DNA from: Elysia chlorotica
Taxonomy: Eukaryota > Mollusca > Gastropoda > Plakobranchidae
Direction of reading: 5' to 3'
DNA: 64,000 bases
Assembly (NCBI GenBank): GCA_003991915.1
Contig: RQTK01000289.1
Location: 271,325 to 335,324 of the forward strand
The translations under genes were made by a program, and so were the position numbers. Positions 18,810 through 31,180 of the stretch are shown here, piece after piece (positions within the stretch are counted from its first letter, which is position 1; each line of letters starts with the position of its first letter). The notes beneath the pieces were generated by a model. That model ran no database searches, was not told where the DNA came from, and worked only from the letters and a program-made list of their open reading frames with translations.

Positions 18810-19467
18810 ATGGCAGGTGAGAAAAAGATATGTCGTTTAAGACGATCCAGGTTCTTAGCAGCAACACTCAATCCAAATCAAATCCCATCAACCATACAAT
18901 CACAAACATCACTTAATCAACCATCCATATCTAGGCCTACTGATACTGGTCGAAAGATAGATCTAGATCTACGACAAAGTGACAACAGACATAGATCTAG
19001 ATCAGCACACAATAGATCCAGCTTCAGACCTGCTACACTACCGCGAAAAGAAGATAGACCCACATGGATTAGATATAGATCTACATCACGAATAATGCCT
19101 TCACCTGATACCATCAGGCAGCTTCTACAGTTACACTGCCAACTGCCCCAAACAATGACAATACAGCACTTGATCGACCATCCACATCTAGGCCTACTGA
19201 TACTGATCGAAATCTAGATCTAGATCTGCGACAAAGTGAAAACAGACATAGATCTAGATCTCCACAACGTAGACCTAGTTTTAGATCTGCTACACCATCA
19301 CAAGAAGCAGATAGACACACACGAATTAGATCTACATCACCACTACCGTCTCCACCCCACATCTGCTCAGTCAGGCAGCTTCTACGCTTACATCACCAAT
19401 TGGTCCAAACCATGAAAATATCAATATTGTTGCCCATAATATTGGGGGAATGACAAAGACATGCCAC
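18810..19467 (+). pseudogene. Helitron Rep-helicase N-terminal region
   Basis: Starts MAGEKKICRLRRSRFLAAT, an Arg-rich N terminus, then an Arg/Ser/Asp-rich linker with words such as SRPTDTGRKIDLDLRQSDN, and ends with HNIGGMTKTCH, the start of the Cys/His cluster that precedes the Rep domain in many animal Helitron proteins. The linker is tandemly duplicated with a 257-bp period (18972 and 19229). As 257 is not a multiple of three, the second copy is in another frame, and the final segment (about 19370-19467) is in the third. At least two frameshifts make it non-functional. Family assignment of the linker relies on memory of molluscan Helitrons; the C-terminal partner is firmer. Confidence 0.7.
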
Positions 19468-19469
19468 TC

Positions 19470-19718
19470 ACTAGGAGACAGTTTCCAATAACACTGTCCC
19501 ATAACATGACCATAAACAAGTCAAAAGGTCAAACTTTGACAAAAGTTGGAATTTATCTACCACAGTCAGTTTTCATTCATGGTCAGTTGTATGTAGCTAT
19601 GCCAAGAGTTAAAAGCTATAATGGCTTGTAATTTGCAGTGGCACCGCCATCAGAGAACTCGTTGGCTATGACAAGCTAAACCAATAATGTTGTCTTCAAA
19701 TCAGCATTAATATTATAA
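19470..19718 (+). pseudogene. Helitron helicase C-terminal fragment
   Basis: Encodes TRRQFPITLSHNMTINKSKG, then QTLTKVGIYLPQSVFIHGQL and YVAMPRV, the conserved last motifs of the PIF1-like Helitron helicase (family pattern: FAMTINKSQGQT..VGIYL...VF.HGQLYVA.SR). The frame then meets TAA at 19629 and again at 19677, yet helicase-like residues (FAVAPPSENSL, then TNNVVFKSALIL) continue through both stops to a final TAA at 19716-19718. It abuts the N-terminal part at about 19465-19470, so the rest of the helicase and the Rep domain are deleted. Inactive. Confidence 0.88.
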
Positions 19719-19788
19719 TGGTGAGTACAATATTTTCTGTTAACAAAACATGTCAATGCCAACATGGGTATTGATGTAAACTTTTAAT

Positions 19789-19815
19789 CCCGCGAATTCG
19801 CGGGCCTTCAACTAG
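19789..19815 (+). other. Helitron 3' terminal hairpin and CTAG end
   Basis: A perfect 16-base palindrome is followed by ccttcaa and CTAG, with T as the next base. In Helitrons this hairpin marks the end of strand transfer. Its perfection contrasts with the decayed ORF. Confidence 0.88.
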
Positions 19816-19920
19816 TAGTATTCATAAAACTTCATGAAGTTAATGTCTTTTAGATTAATATTATTCGTTGCAACAAAAAGTTAAAATCAGTATCTGAATA
19901 GTTTAAGTACCATACTTTAA

Positions 19921-19922
<2 letters not shown>

Positions 19923-19969
<47 letters not shown>
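19923..19969. repeat. (CT)n microsatellite
   Basis: A near-pure CT run starts about 110 bases after the Helitron end. Confidence 0.95.
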
Positions 19970-19972
<3 letters not shown>

Positions 19973-20762
19973 CTCACTCACTTCATCTCTCTCTATATCT
20001 CTATATATCTGTCTCTTTCGCCACGCTTCATTCTTTCTATTTTCTCTTTCCTATGCCTTTTTGAATGTAATTGATCTCTTTGTTTGGTTTAAATATGAAA
20101 AAAGTCGGAATGGGAGAACAAAGATATTTTGGTTATGTAAACCATTATATCTTTTGTTGATCAAGATGTTGAACTTCTATTTGTCATCACTATTTGCTGG
20201 TCAATAATGCATAATTTAAAAAAAAATTACCACGCCTTAGATTTGTCTCTGTTCAAAATACATAATTCATTTCGAAAATTATACCAACCAAACAGAAACA
20301 ATAAAACCCGCCTAAAAACTAAAAGCATGAGCAAACTTAAAGAACAAAAAACAAAAAAAAACAAAAACAGCGCAAGGAAAGAAAATCAAGGACAAATTGC
20401 CTTTCTTGTTGATTTTTTTTTACATTACTTACCTAAAGACACACTGCTCTAAATAAGAGATAGTGAACTCGTCTCAAGGAGTTTATTACTCCCCCTGCGA
20501 CGCTCCTGTTCTTTCCAATTGGGCTATGTTTTCCCATGCGCTCTTCTCTATTACCCAAATTAGGGTTACTCACGAGGACATTATTGACCCCCATGGTAAG
20601 GAGTAGGAAAGTCTCCACTAGTGCATTCCAGTTTTTTACACAGCTATTGGGAAAATACGTGTGAGATTTCACACTTACATCAAACAATTGAAATGGTTCA
20701 CAGCTGTTCCACACTGTTATTCGGTCGATATTAAAAATAAACCCCTTTGACTGGAGAAAGCG
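19970..20762. other. Intergenic; doubtful LINE-like trace on the minus strand
   Basis: The - strand frame within 20433-20798 contains YFPNSCVKNWNALVET, faintly like the (F/Y)FP...V.(D/N)WN.L word near the C terminus of several non-LTR retrotransposon proteins. No reverse-transcriptase motif is adjacent, so this is weak. Otherwise nothing is seen. Confidence 0.25.
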
Positions 20763-20766
20763 AACT

Positions 20767-21196
<430 letters not shown>

Positions 21197-21205
21197 CTCC
21201 TCTAG

Positions 21206-21395
21206 TTTAATATTTCCTAGGTCCCACAGAAATTCTTGTTTGGCGGAGGCACCCTCGAGCAGGGTACCCAGGACTTGGTCGAATACTGCACATTTTGCTT
21301 AGACCGATCCAGATTGGGGCTCGAACCAAGGACTTACTTCGTTGATACTCGATGCTCTATTCAAAGGCTATTGAGCTCCCACTAATCTTGCGCCC
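21206..21395 (-). repeat. tRNA-derived SINE, minus strand
   Basis: On the - strand a tRNA-like head carries an A-box-like region (tagcctttgaatagagca) and a B box, GGTTCGAGCCC. A unique body with gggtaccc follows, then a tail, gggacctaggaaatattaaac, that runs straight into GATA repeats. Heads of this form drive RNA polymerase III. The anticodon arm is degraded, so it is not a tRNA gene. A related tail word occurs at about 61530 and 63690. Confidence 0.75.
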
Positions 21396-22494
21396 AAGCT
21401 GTTTCACCTGGAGCTTTATAGTTTGCCTTACCGATTCTTTTTCTTTCTTTCACAAGTGAATCACCTTCAATGAAGATGTCCCTGGTTTATTCTGGGACCA
21501 TTGTACAAGTCCACTCTATTACACACTAGACCCCCCCCCCCACCCCCACTTCTCTTTTTAAAGGCTTAATGATAGTAATATTGCTCAATTTCTGCTCCAG
21601 ATACGTATGCTTAGGTACAAAATAGCCATTATAATTTTTACACAGTGCTATATGCGATTTTATTTTTAGAAACGAATAAGTATTGACATATTGTGGTTGG
21701 CACCCATATCTAAAATATTTGAGAGCAATAAATGTCGAATCATATACTGCAAAAACTTACAGTCATTAGAGAAACAAACTGATATCATAATTTGGCTGAA
21801 AGGAATGTGCCATCAATATTTTGACCTCGACCAAAATACGGAACAAAAATGGAGCCCCTTCACTTCCAAGCAGTAAAGTTTGCGCAGGGCAAGTGTTTGC
21901 CAATCTAATGACTCTGCATGTGGTTGGAGATCCTATTTGTTGTTGTTGAAGTTTTCATATTTTCCGATAGCTTTGCTTCGCTGATGAGGATGTCAACAAG
22001 TACGTGGCTGGTGGTAAAGGATGACCCGTCAACCTGTCTCCCTTAAATCTCCGTTCTCCATTTGTGTCATTAGCTCAAGTGGAGCGGGCATCGTGAGCGA
22101 TGGGGGGAAAGTGCCTGAAGATCTCATTACTGATGCTTACCTGAGTTCTAACGGTCTAACCTATTTGCCAAAGAGGATGATGGAGTGGGTGGAAACCGTT
22201 CTGACATCAAATAGCATGAACAAGGCATCGTTTGTGTGGAGAAGGGGTCTATGTACCTTCTTTTTCAATGTTGCCTTAGTTAAAAGTCTCCTAGTTTAAT
22301 ACGAGGGAGGATCTACTAGGGTTCTAGCTGTTTTCAAGAGCAGTAAAGCCATCAGCGACCTAGTGGAAGTTACAAATTTTATTTATTGACTCTAATATTC
22401 CGAGCGCTTAGACATGAAAAGAAAACATTGTATTTTTTTAACTATGTCCTGTCATCGAGAGAATCTATAAAATCTGACACACATTAGCTCCACA
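21396..22494. other. Intergenic, no gene seen
   Basis: Contains a C-run at 21531-21541. The open frame at 22021-22299 (+, 92 codons) has no domain I recognise and its ends are not at splice sites. Not called. Confidence 0.4.
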
Positions 22495-22728
22495 ATACCT
22501 TTATATTTTTCTCTTTAAGCAAACGTAAATAAAAGTGCATTTCCTCTTTAGTTTATTACTCATTGGCGTTAATCTCTTTTGAGGTAACAGTATGGTACCT
22601 AATTGTCCATAATACGTTTATATTTTTCTCTTTAAACAAACGTCAATATTATTGCAGTTCCGCTTTATTTTATTACTCATTGACGTTTATCTCTTTTGAG
22701 GTTACAGTATGGTACCAAACTGTCCATA
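22495..22728. repeat. Two-copy tandem duplication, 117-bp period
   Basis: The words tatatttttctcttta (22502, 22619) and acagtatggtacc recur in order at a 117-base offset. The copies differ at roughly one base in ten. Confidence 0.9.
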
Positions 22729-22862
22729 TTTCGACCATATGAAGCCTCAGGTGTTACAGATCCACAGGCGCGTATTGTTCTGATCCTGCTTACAGCACCT
22801 CATCAATTCCCCATTAGTCTAAACGTCTATCGCTCATCTAGCTTGCTTAGGGCGGCGTTTGT

Positions 22863-23041
<179 letters not shown>

Positions 23042-23443
23042 ATGGCCGTATCCCATTAGCTAATGAAAGGGTTCACAATGGGGATCATCGGTGCTAATTC
23101 TGCGGGACCCTAGTGCCCGAATGAACTATTTATCACGTATGACCATATAATGCTTGTGTACTTCCCAGAAGATGGCTTCTGAGGCGGTACCTTTCAACAA
23201 AAAAGGATACTTCAACAAAAAGCCACAACAACTTTAAAAAAAATTTTTAAAGTATATTTTTCGAGATATGTCTGGGTTTATTTCCAAACATTAAAAGATA
23301 AAAAGGTTATTTGCATCAGTATCTAGAATTTGTTCTATTATTCCTGCACAAGGTAAATGGTACTTTTATTCTGGATGATTGCCAGATAAGACATTTAATA
23401 CCTAATATACCTTAAAATATTGTGCAAAGAAGCACACATATAA

Positions 23444-23801
23444 CTTCTAGTATTCACAGAATCTTGAAAAAGCTCACAAATACAAATATAATTATGTACA
23501 TACATTTTGTCTTCCCGAAGAAATTTAAAACCTTTCTCAAGGTTCCACGATGGACACAGAAGAGTTTGAGAGAGTATGCGTTTATGCTTATTGAAAGCTG
23601 AACAGGGCCTGTCACTATATAAAATTTCTAGTATTCACAGAATCTTGAAAAAGATCACAAATACAGATGTATGTACATACATTTTGTCTTCCCATAGAAA
23701 TTAAAAATCTTTCTCAAAGTACCACGATGGGCACAGAAGAGCTTGAGAGAGTATGCGTGTATGCTTATTGAAAGCTGAAGAGATCCTGTCACAATATAAA
23801 C
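23444..23801. repeat. Two-copy tandem duplication, 181-bp period
   Basis: The word ctagtattcacagaatcttg at 23447 recurs at 23628, and the match extends through about 175 bases (for example gagagagtatgcgt, ttattgaaagctga) with scattered substitutions. Confidence 0.93.
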
Positions 23802-25028
23802 ACAAGCATCCAGACACATAGAGCCATATGCATGGCTCCTTTATTTAAAAGGAAAGAATCAACTCCCTCATCTGTTTATAATTGGTCTACAAATTTCAGA
23901 ATATGATTAGGAACAGATTCTTACTTTACAAATGAAATAAACGATTTCTTACTTTAGTTTGAATATGTATATCTGTGCAAATTTTTGTTCCATTCATAGT
24001 TCATGTCTATTCTTCAACGGCAATATTCTATATTAGTATAAATATTTAAAATCTTGACTAGAACAATCCTGCTCCTGCCCCCAATACACACGATGCGTGC
24101 CAACATGAAGGCACATAGAGGAAGATAACAGGAATAAATAAAAGTAATGCTTTATAGGAATAACAAACTCAAACAAAAAATGCACGCACACTGCCAAAAC
24201 ATTGTCTTTACATCAATTGGTTGATAAACATTTCCGGGACCAGCGACTCCCGAGGCTATCACAGGCAAACCTTAAACACCCTGAAGCTCTGTATCTACCA
24301 CTTAGCCATTAATATTATTGGAATATTTCCACAGAAATACCTTGAACGCAGAATATTTTTTCAGTAAAAATAATGTTGCTATATTAATACCTCTTTTAAG
24401 ACAAAGCAGAACTTTTCAGAAGCTTAGTTTTCACAAAGATATTTAGAAACACACTAAATAGTAACCTTAATAAAATAAAGTCATCAAACGTTTTCTATAA
24501 TTTTCTCTTTCATCTGTTACTCCATAACACTTCTCTTTGTGTTAGTATCATAAATGTTTCTGAATGCAATAAGTACCACATATTTTACCTGATGAAGAAA
24601 AAAATTCTTGCGTTCACCAGTACCTAAAATATATTTCCTTTTATTCAGGGAAATAACTCATTTCAATCATAATTTAAGTGCTTTTTGTAATAAAAATAAT
24701 AATTTCTTTAATTTGCATAGCGTTATTATAGCAAGTGTCACGAAAAGCAACAACAAAACAACCAGGAAGTGAGTACAGAAAGTCATGGCTACCTAATTGA
24801 ATATTGCAGTATCTTCGGTGGTTTATTTGATTCCGTAAAATTAGAGAAGTGGGAAATGTACAGATAGTCAGCTAGCTAGCTAGTTAGCTAAATAGATGGA
24901 TATAACGACAGCTATCTGGATAGATAGATAGAGAGAAATGTAGATGGCTAGATAGAGATATAAATAAATAGCAAGAGAGAGGGAGGAGATTGAGAAAAGG
25001 GGATAGAGGAAGAGGTAGAAAGAGTAAT
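23802..25028. other. Intergenic, no gene seen
   Basis: AT-rich single-copy DNA. I find no exon or element. Confidence 0.45.
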
Positions 25029-25037
25029 AGAGAGAAA

Positions 25038-25090
<53 letters not shown>

Positions 25091-25106
25091 GAGAGAGAGA
25101 GGGAGA
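25029..25106. repeat. (GA)n microsatellite
   Basis: GA-rich tract with a pure core at about 25045-25081. Ser-Leu frames on the - strand are artefacts. Confidence 0.95.
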
Positions 25107-25603
25107 ACTATAGAAACAGGACGATACTGAGTCAGAGAAGAAAGTGTGATTTTGAGAAAGAATATAGAGATTAGTAGTGAAATAGATACATGCATATACA
25201 CATCTAGACGAAGATACTGACACAAATTCAGAAAGACAAAGATACGGTGGGATTACATTGATGGTTCATCGCGTGGCTTTCCATTTTGGCAAACAGAAAA
25301 TAGAATAAAGACCGCAATAATACATATATTACTTCTAATGCAACCTAGCTATTCGGGCGTAAAATGTCTATAATTTGGGAAGATTAACTTGCACTCTGGC
25401 AGTACGCCAAGCCTTGACGTAACTCTGATAGATTTGATTTTGGTTACCGTCATATTAGCAGAATTTCATAGCTGGAATTATGCAGTCTTTGACATTGAAC
25501 ATTACCGAGGCCGAGGCTGGAGCACATATACTCAGAGATATTCCAGGGTTCCATGCTCAGACACGGCGGCTTCACATTATGCAGTATCGTTTAGTTGCAC
25601 TCT

Positions 25604-25873
25604 TAGAGGAGGGCCTACTGGCGCAAATGAAAGAGCGTTGATCTCGCAGGCAACACTTCCTTGGTTCGAAACCCACGATTGATCCAAAATTCATTTGTCC
25701 GATACACCCCCTCACCCCTTACACACACTTACACACACACACACACACTGAGACAGGAGCCATGCATGGTATCCCCGCACTGTCTCAGTGTGGCAGCACG
25801 TACCATTGTCAGACATTAGTCTTCGGACCCGTCCACAATATATCCTATTTATGGGTCATTTTGGATACTAATA
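25604..25873 (+). repeat. tRNA-derived SINE with (CA)n inside
   Basis: Head with an A-box-like tggcgcaaatga (25620) and a perfect B box, GGTTCGAAACC (25663-25673), then cacacac repeats (about 25723-25748) and a 3' part beginning gagacagg (25750) that holds gtctcagtgtggcagcacgt and gtcagacattagtcttcgga. The 3' part recurs at 28.3 and 55.9 kb, showing an interspersed family. Target-site duplications are not clear. The open frames across it are not coding. Confidence 0.8.
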
Positions 25874-27240
25874 CACTAAAATACTCAAACGGAAACTCAA
25901 TGACTTCTAAAAAGAGAAATACAGATTTAGTAGAGTCCTTGTACTTCGTGAATGCTTTTGTGCTTTCTTTTGTTTTGTCGTATGATTATGTCCAATTGAA
26001 CTGGGAAGTGACGAAAAAAAAAAAACAACAACACATAATCTACATATTTATTAGATTTAATAAATTTGAAAATTTCTTTACTCACTCCGGCACTATATGA
26101 TCAGCGCATTTTGCGCAGTAAGCTACATAAAATAGTACATTTGTTTCAGTTTTCGCTGAATGGCTTTACTACAAATTGTAAAAATAAAGAAAGGTGCCAC
26201 CACTGGAAACTCCGTTGGATTGTATAGTACACAAGGATAAATTTAAAGAAGAAATGGCCATTTTTGTCGTACACAAGAAGTACACAGACACAAAGGTCTC
26301 GTTTCTGTCTTAAATATTATTATCTTGTTTTTTTTTGTTGTTTTTTTTTGTAATAACTATTGCTAACATTTGTTTTCCGCCCGGTTCCCAAACTAAATAT
26401 AGCAGCGTGTAAGTCATCAGAACAGAAAATTATTTTGTCTAATATCGTACTTCTAAGGAGCGATCTTATGATGGATATCCATTTCTATCACGAAAATGAG
26501 TCTGGTTCTGTGGTCCCACTTCTTTTTGATCGTTCCTCGAGACATTTTCGCTCCATCTTTGTCACTACTTACGGAATTCTCGTTTCTTCTCCATAATAAT
26601 GGTTTATTTTTTCCACCTATAGATTTCTATTTTTATCTTCTCAGTTTTATTTTTTAATTTGGCTTGCTCTCAGTCTTTTCGGTGCTCTCTTTTTGCACTG
26701 CAAACATATTAATAATTGATCTGCTTAGATTTGTTTTCTTTTCCTAGCAATCAAACCAAGTAACGTACAATATCTTTCAATACATTTTACTTTAAGAAAC
26801 ATCGTTGTTTGCATTATAGAAACGTTCGATTTTCTTCGAACTTATCAAATGAGTAAAAGCATTAGAAAATTCGTTACCGTTATTCAGTGGCTACATGTTT
26901 TGTCTAACATAGTTTTCATTCTTTTGTTTTGTTTTGTTCCGTCAGCTCGTTATCTCTCATTAGCAAAATAAAGAAAAAAGAAAAATAATTTCAAGGACAG
27001 AAGATGAGAAAGAGAGACAAAGTAAACACGAGAAAGGAAGCAAAGGGTAGATGAATAGGTTCAAAGTAAAGTGTATGTATTAAGTAACAGTGTGAGATGA
27101 AAAGAGAGAATATAGAGCGATCTGGAGATAAAATAAAACATGGGTCGACAAAAAGATGAAGAACGAAAAGGGGAGCGAGAGTGGATGGGAAGAGAAAAAT
27201 ATAACTAGAGATAGATAGAAAGTAAGGTGTAGAATAAATT
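25874..27240. other. Intergenic, no gene seen
   Basis: Nothing supported. The frame at 26360-26596 (+, 78 codons) has no recognisable domain. The right end grades into purine-rich sequence. Confidence 0.4.
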
Positions 27241-27330
27241 GAAAGATGAAGATAGAGAGAAAAGGAGAGATAGGGAGAGATGGAAATAAAGAGAGCGAAA
27301 GAGAGAGAGAGATGTGGAGAGAGAGATAGG

Positions 27331-27377
<47 letters not shown>
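27241..27377. repeat. (GA)n-rich purine tract
   Basis: GA, GATA and GGAGA words with a pure core at about 27341-27376. The + strand is almost entirely purine. Confidence 0.93.
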
Positions 27378-27379
<2 letters not shown>

Positions 27380-27598
27380 GAGGGGGGATGTAGAGAGAGT
27401 GAGATGAATAGAACGAAAGAAAGGCCGGAGATGTGCTTTAGTCTCTTGTTCTGGGTCCGCAATATTAGGGAGCACGTTAAGATTTCATCAGGCGGGTAAG
27501 TTGGCCCGCACTGTTTACCAAACTGCCCCCGTGGTACCCGTTTTAGACACACTGCCGGAAATTGCCACATTCGGATGCACATTGGGTAGCTCCATTAC

Positions 27599-27625
<27 letters not shown>
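27599..27625 (+). repeat. A27 homopolymer
   Basis: A run of 27 A. It could be the tail of a retroposed sequence lying to its left (about 27480-27598), but that segment has no recognisable head. Confidence 0.6.
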
Positions 27626-27630
<5 letters not shown>

Positions 27631-27966
27631 ATATAGCCTACTTCACCTTTTTTAATAGTAAAAGTTTACGTGGCTGCTTAGAGTTCAATTTTTTTTATAT
27701 GTTTAAAGACTCGTGTATTGATGGTTTTTGATTTGTTATGAATCAGTCGGCGTGATGATCATGACATTGGTGGTTATGCAGAAAATTAAATCATATTATT
27801 TTGTCATTAAATGTTAATCAGAGCAACATCTCGATTTGTCTTTTTAGAATGAATATGGATTTTTTTTACTTACAGAAAAAGTATTAGTAAAATGAAAAGC
27901 ATAACGCAAAAAATAAATTCTGCTTTTCTGAACCCTCTTTATCCTTATATTTTCTATTATCTATAC

Positions 27967-28044
27967 ACTCTCTCTCTCTCTCCCTCTCTCTCTCTCTCTC
28001 TTTCTGTCTCTCTCTGTACCTGTATGTGTGTGTGTGTGTGTCTG

Positions 28045-28087
<43 letters not shown>
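27967..28087. repeat. (CT)n-(TG)n-(CT)n microsatellite
   Basis: CT repeats enclose about 16 bases of TG. The local Ser-Leu frame is an artefact. Confidence 0.94.
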
Positions 28088-28091
<4 letters not shown>

Positions 28092-28310
28092 TTTTATTTT
28101 CTGTCTTTTTTCATTCTCTTTTTATCCAGCTTTGAATAATTTTTCCCTACATTTGAAACGTTTTTAGACTTAGTATTGAGATGTGTTCGTTAATGACTTT
28201 ATTTCTATATATTTGTAATCCGAATTTTTTTAATTCACGTCTTATATAAGGATTTAATGCTTTTCAAATAATTGTCTTCGTTTTTTTTTTCAATGAAATG
28301 TGATCGGCTT

Positions 28311-28430
28311 ACACAGAATCATGGTATCCTGCACTGTCTCTGTGTGACAGCACGTAAACTTGTCAGACGTCAGTCTTGGAGCCTGGTCTACAATATAGCC
28401 TGTATAGGGTTGACATTGGATGCTAAGCAA
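28311..28430 (+). repeat. SINE 3' part, second copy
   Basis: Matches the 3' half of the 25.6-kb SINE in order: catggtatcc, ctgtctctgtgtgacagcacgt, cttgtcagacgtcagtcttgg, tctacaatatagcc, then ttgacattggatgct. The tRNA head is absent, as in a 5'-truncated insertion. Confidence 0.75.
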
Positions 28431-31180
28431 CAACACTTACACATTTACATTTAGTTTTTAACCGTTTTTATCATATACGAGTACATGTTATTTTCTATCT
28501 TAATTACTCTAAAATTGATCTACAACAAGTTAACCTAATTCCCCGAATGTATGAAGCTAACGTACTGTATAAATACACATTTTTACCGAAGAACAGTCTG
28601 TTATTCCCATGTTTAAGTTGTTATTGATGTATTGATAACTTTTTTTTACTATGTATCACGATTTTTACCCCTGCCTTTAGAACAACGTAAAAAGCAACAG
28701 GATATTTATACGTTTAGCATCTCCAAAATATCCCCAAAACAGATTCTGGTTTGTTTGCCGTCTCTTTTTTTCAAAGCTTATTCACCAATTTTTAGGTGTT
28801 TTAAAACGTCATCTGGAAGTAAGACTGAGAGGTAGTTGCCGTTTCTTTAATCACAAAGAACCCTGCTTTTGCGGTAATTGGACCTTTTCTGAAAATGTCT
28901 GGTTTTTTCCTTAGTATTAGCTGTTAAAATCATAAAGAAGTCCCGTGGTGAGTAAAGTTTGCGGATGAAAATGGCCGATAGTTAACATCTGTTCGGCGAG
29001 ACTCTATTGGAAGTTATTCATTACTCTGTGATTCCACAGACCAATCTAGTGTTTGATAAAGTTAGCGCGGATAGATTTCAAAACAAATGTTTTCTTTAGA
29101 GTATTATTGGTTTGCGAACTGGAATTGAAATAACAACGGGCGTGCTTCAAATAAACGTAGAGCTTGTACAAATCTATATAATATTCCTTCCTCTGTTATC
29201 GAAACACCTCGCCTTCTCCCACCCCACCTTCCACCAAGAATAAAAGTCTCTCAATTGAAATACATATCACTGTCTTTGGCGCATATGTCCTAGTTTTTTT
29301 TTTCAATCAAACTTATCTATAAATACATGCTTACGGTAGATTTAAGCAGATAACGCCTCGCTTGTTCCTTAATTTCTTAAAATCAACGGTGGTTTTACGA
29401 TATTGCATTTCGAATCTCGAATCTCGATTAAGTTTTCGAAATATCAATTTGATGTTGTTTTTTTTAAAATACGAAAACCATAATGCTCAAAATACCTACA
29501 GATAATTCAAGTTATTTTGGAAGTATAAATGCGTTGCCCTCGCTCAAAATAGGATGATGCGCCCTATACATGGACTTTAAACTATACACAAGAGGAGAAT
29601 TGTTCAAGGTTATGTTTATCAAATGCAACACAGTCTTGAAAATCGATTGTAGACACCGACAACAGAATTTTAACATAATCTCATTGTCTTTCCGCGTAAA
29701 AAAATCATCCTAATTTCTCTGTCCCACTCCATCTATATAGAAAAATGTGTTTAAGAATTATATATTATCTCCCCTAGCTCTCACCTTCTCTCTCACAAAC
29801 ACACACAAACTAATTCCGTGCGCCCTCCTTCTTTTCTATTCAATAAAACACCCGTGGTTTCTTCTCGGACAACACTAATTATTGCATTAGTGTATTTGTT
29901 GGGAGCACTTTCACTTCTCTTCCCGTTCACGTATTTACCACTGTGTTTACTACTTTCGTGCTCGGCAAGACTCACAGAAACATGTATTTGTCTTCCACTT
30001 GAGATGTACACCAATGAAATTCCTAATGCGCATGAAAACCACTGAGGACACTGTTGTTCTCGTGGATTGATAGAATCTAAAAAGAAGATAACTGGTTTTC
30101 GATGAAGTTGTCAAAGATGGACGCATGTTGGGGTGCTCTCAATAACTCCCTCACCACTTTCTCTTCACATCCGGGTCTGAAATGTCAGTCTGCAGAGGAA
30201 CGATCGCCTCAGGGTCTAAAATTTGACAAAGTTGTAAAAGCTGAAAGCTTTTTACATTCTAGTTACACGCATTTACAGCTTTGCTATTTGAAATCTTTTC
30301 AGCAAGTGAGTAAACTAAAATTAAGACGTCAGTTGATAGTGATCCGACGAAACTATGCTAAATTTAGTGATATCGAATAATACAAAAATAATTAAAACAA
30401 ATATTATACAAGATTTATATACAGGCTAACTGCATGAAAGCTGATCGTCAAAAAGATTTAGGTCTTTAACTTAAACAAAAAATTACGATAATAACTGATA
30501 TTTGAGAATATACTATCTATATTCCTACAGGATTTACATTTAGCCTTAGTATACGACTGTAATACTTCACATTTCGACTGATTATAATTAATATGTTTCG
30601 TTGCACGTTTTCAGGTTTTTCTTTGTTCGGTGTTGGTTCAGTTCCAGTAATGTGGGAATGCTGTGAAGTTTTTTTTTCCTAGATAACGAATTCTTTGATT
30701 GAATAATCAACCAAAAACGTATCTTTTTTATTCATGATCCTAGAAGATATAACTCACGCCAATGCTATCTTTTATACGGTAGAAACGTAGCTTGGTAGAT
30801 AAAAAAAAATTATTGAAAAATTCTGCTTCACCTATTAATCTAATTCCCTAAGAAATTATTATTTTTTCGACAAGAATTACAACAAAAACAAGAACAGGAA
30901 CAAGAACAGCAAACAACAACAGAAGCAGCAAAGAAACAAAATCACCCATCAAACAAAATAAAGTGTTATAAAAGCAAAACTAATAATGACTATGCTATGA
31001 GTACAGACAGCAGTATGCTGGCCAGAGAAGTGCGTTGTGGTCAATTATGTAGGAGTCACTGGGTAAAGTCACTGGTTTCGAGTTGCTATCTTGTTAGTCG
31101 CGAGCCGCTTTATCCATTATTCAGTAATAAAGTGCGCGTTTCATTACATCAACGCACAGGCTCTGCAGAAAAGACCAACA
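28431..31180. other. Intergenic, no gene seen
   Basis: AT-rich DNA. The frames at 29818-30045, 30102-30380 and 30997-31233 have no domain, no splice context and ordinary composition. A CAA/ACAG-rich patch lies at about 30880-30930. Confidence 0.4.

Larger units (their letters stand above)
18810..19815 (+). mobile_element. Internally deleted Helitron with preserved 3' terminus
   Basis: Rolling-circle DNA transposon remnant. It joins the N-terminal part of a Rep-helicase ORF directly to its last about 80 codons, then keeps a classic 3' end: a perfect 16-base palindrome, CCCGCGAATTCGCGGG (19789-19804), a seven-base gap, and CTAG (19812-19815) followed by T, as expected of Helitrons inserted between A and T. 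The Rep nuclease and most of the helicase are absent. The left end is not located, so 18810 is only the first Met of the ORF remnant. Cargo genes are not seen. Confidence 0.85.

Noticed and set aside
22021-22299. 92-codon plus-strand open frame with ordinary-looking composition
   Set aside because: No family recognised and no splice sites or UTR signals; kept only as unsupported.
25660-25675. Functional tRNA gene at the 25.6-kb or 21.3-kb B boxes
   Set aside because: B boxes are good but acceptor and anticodon stems do not pair, and repeat bodies follow, so these are SINE heads.
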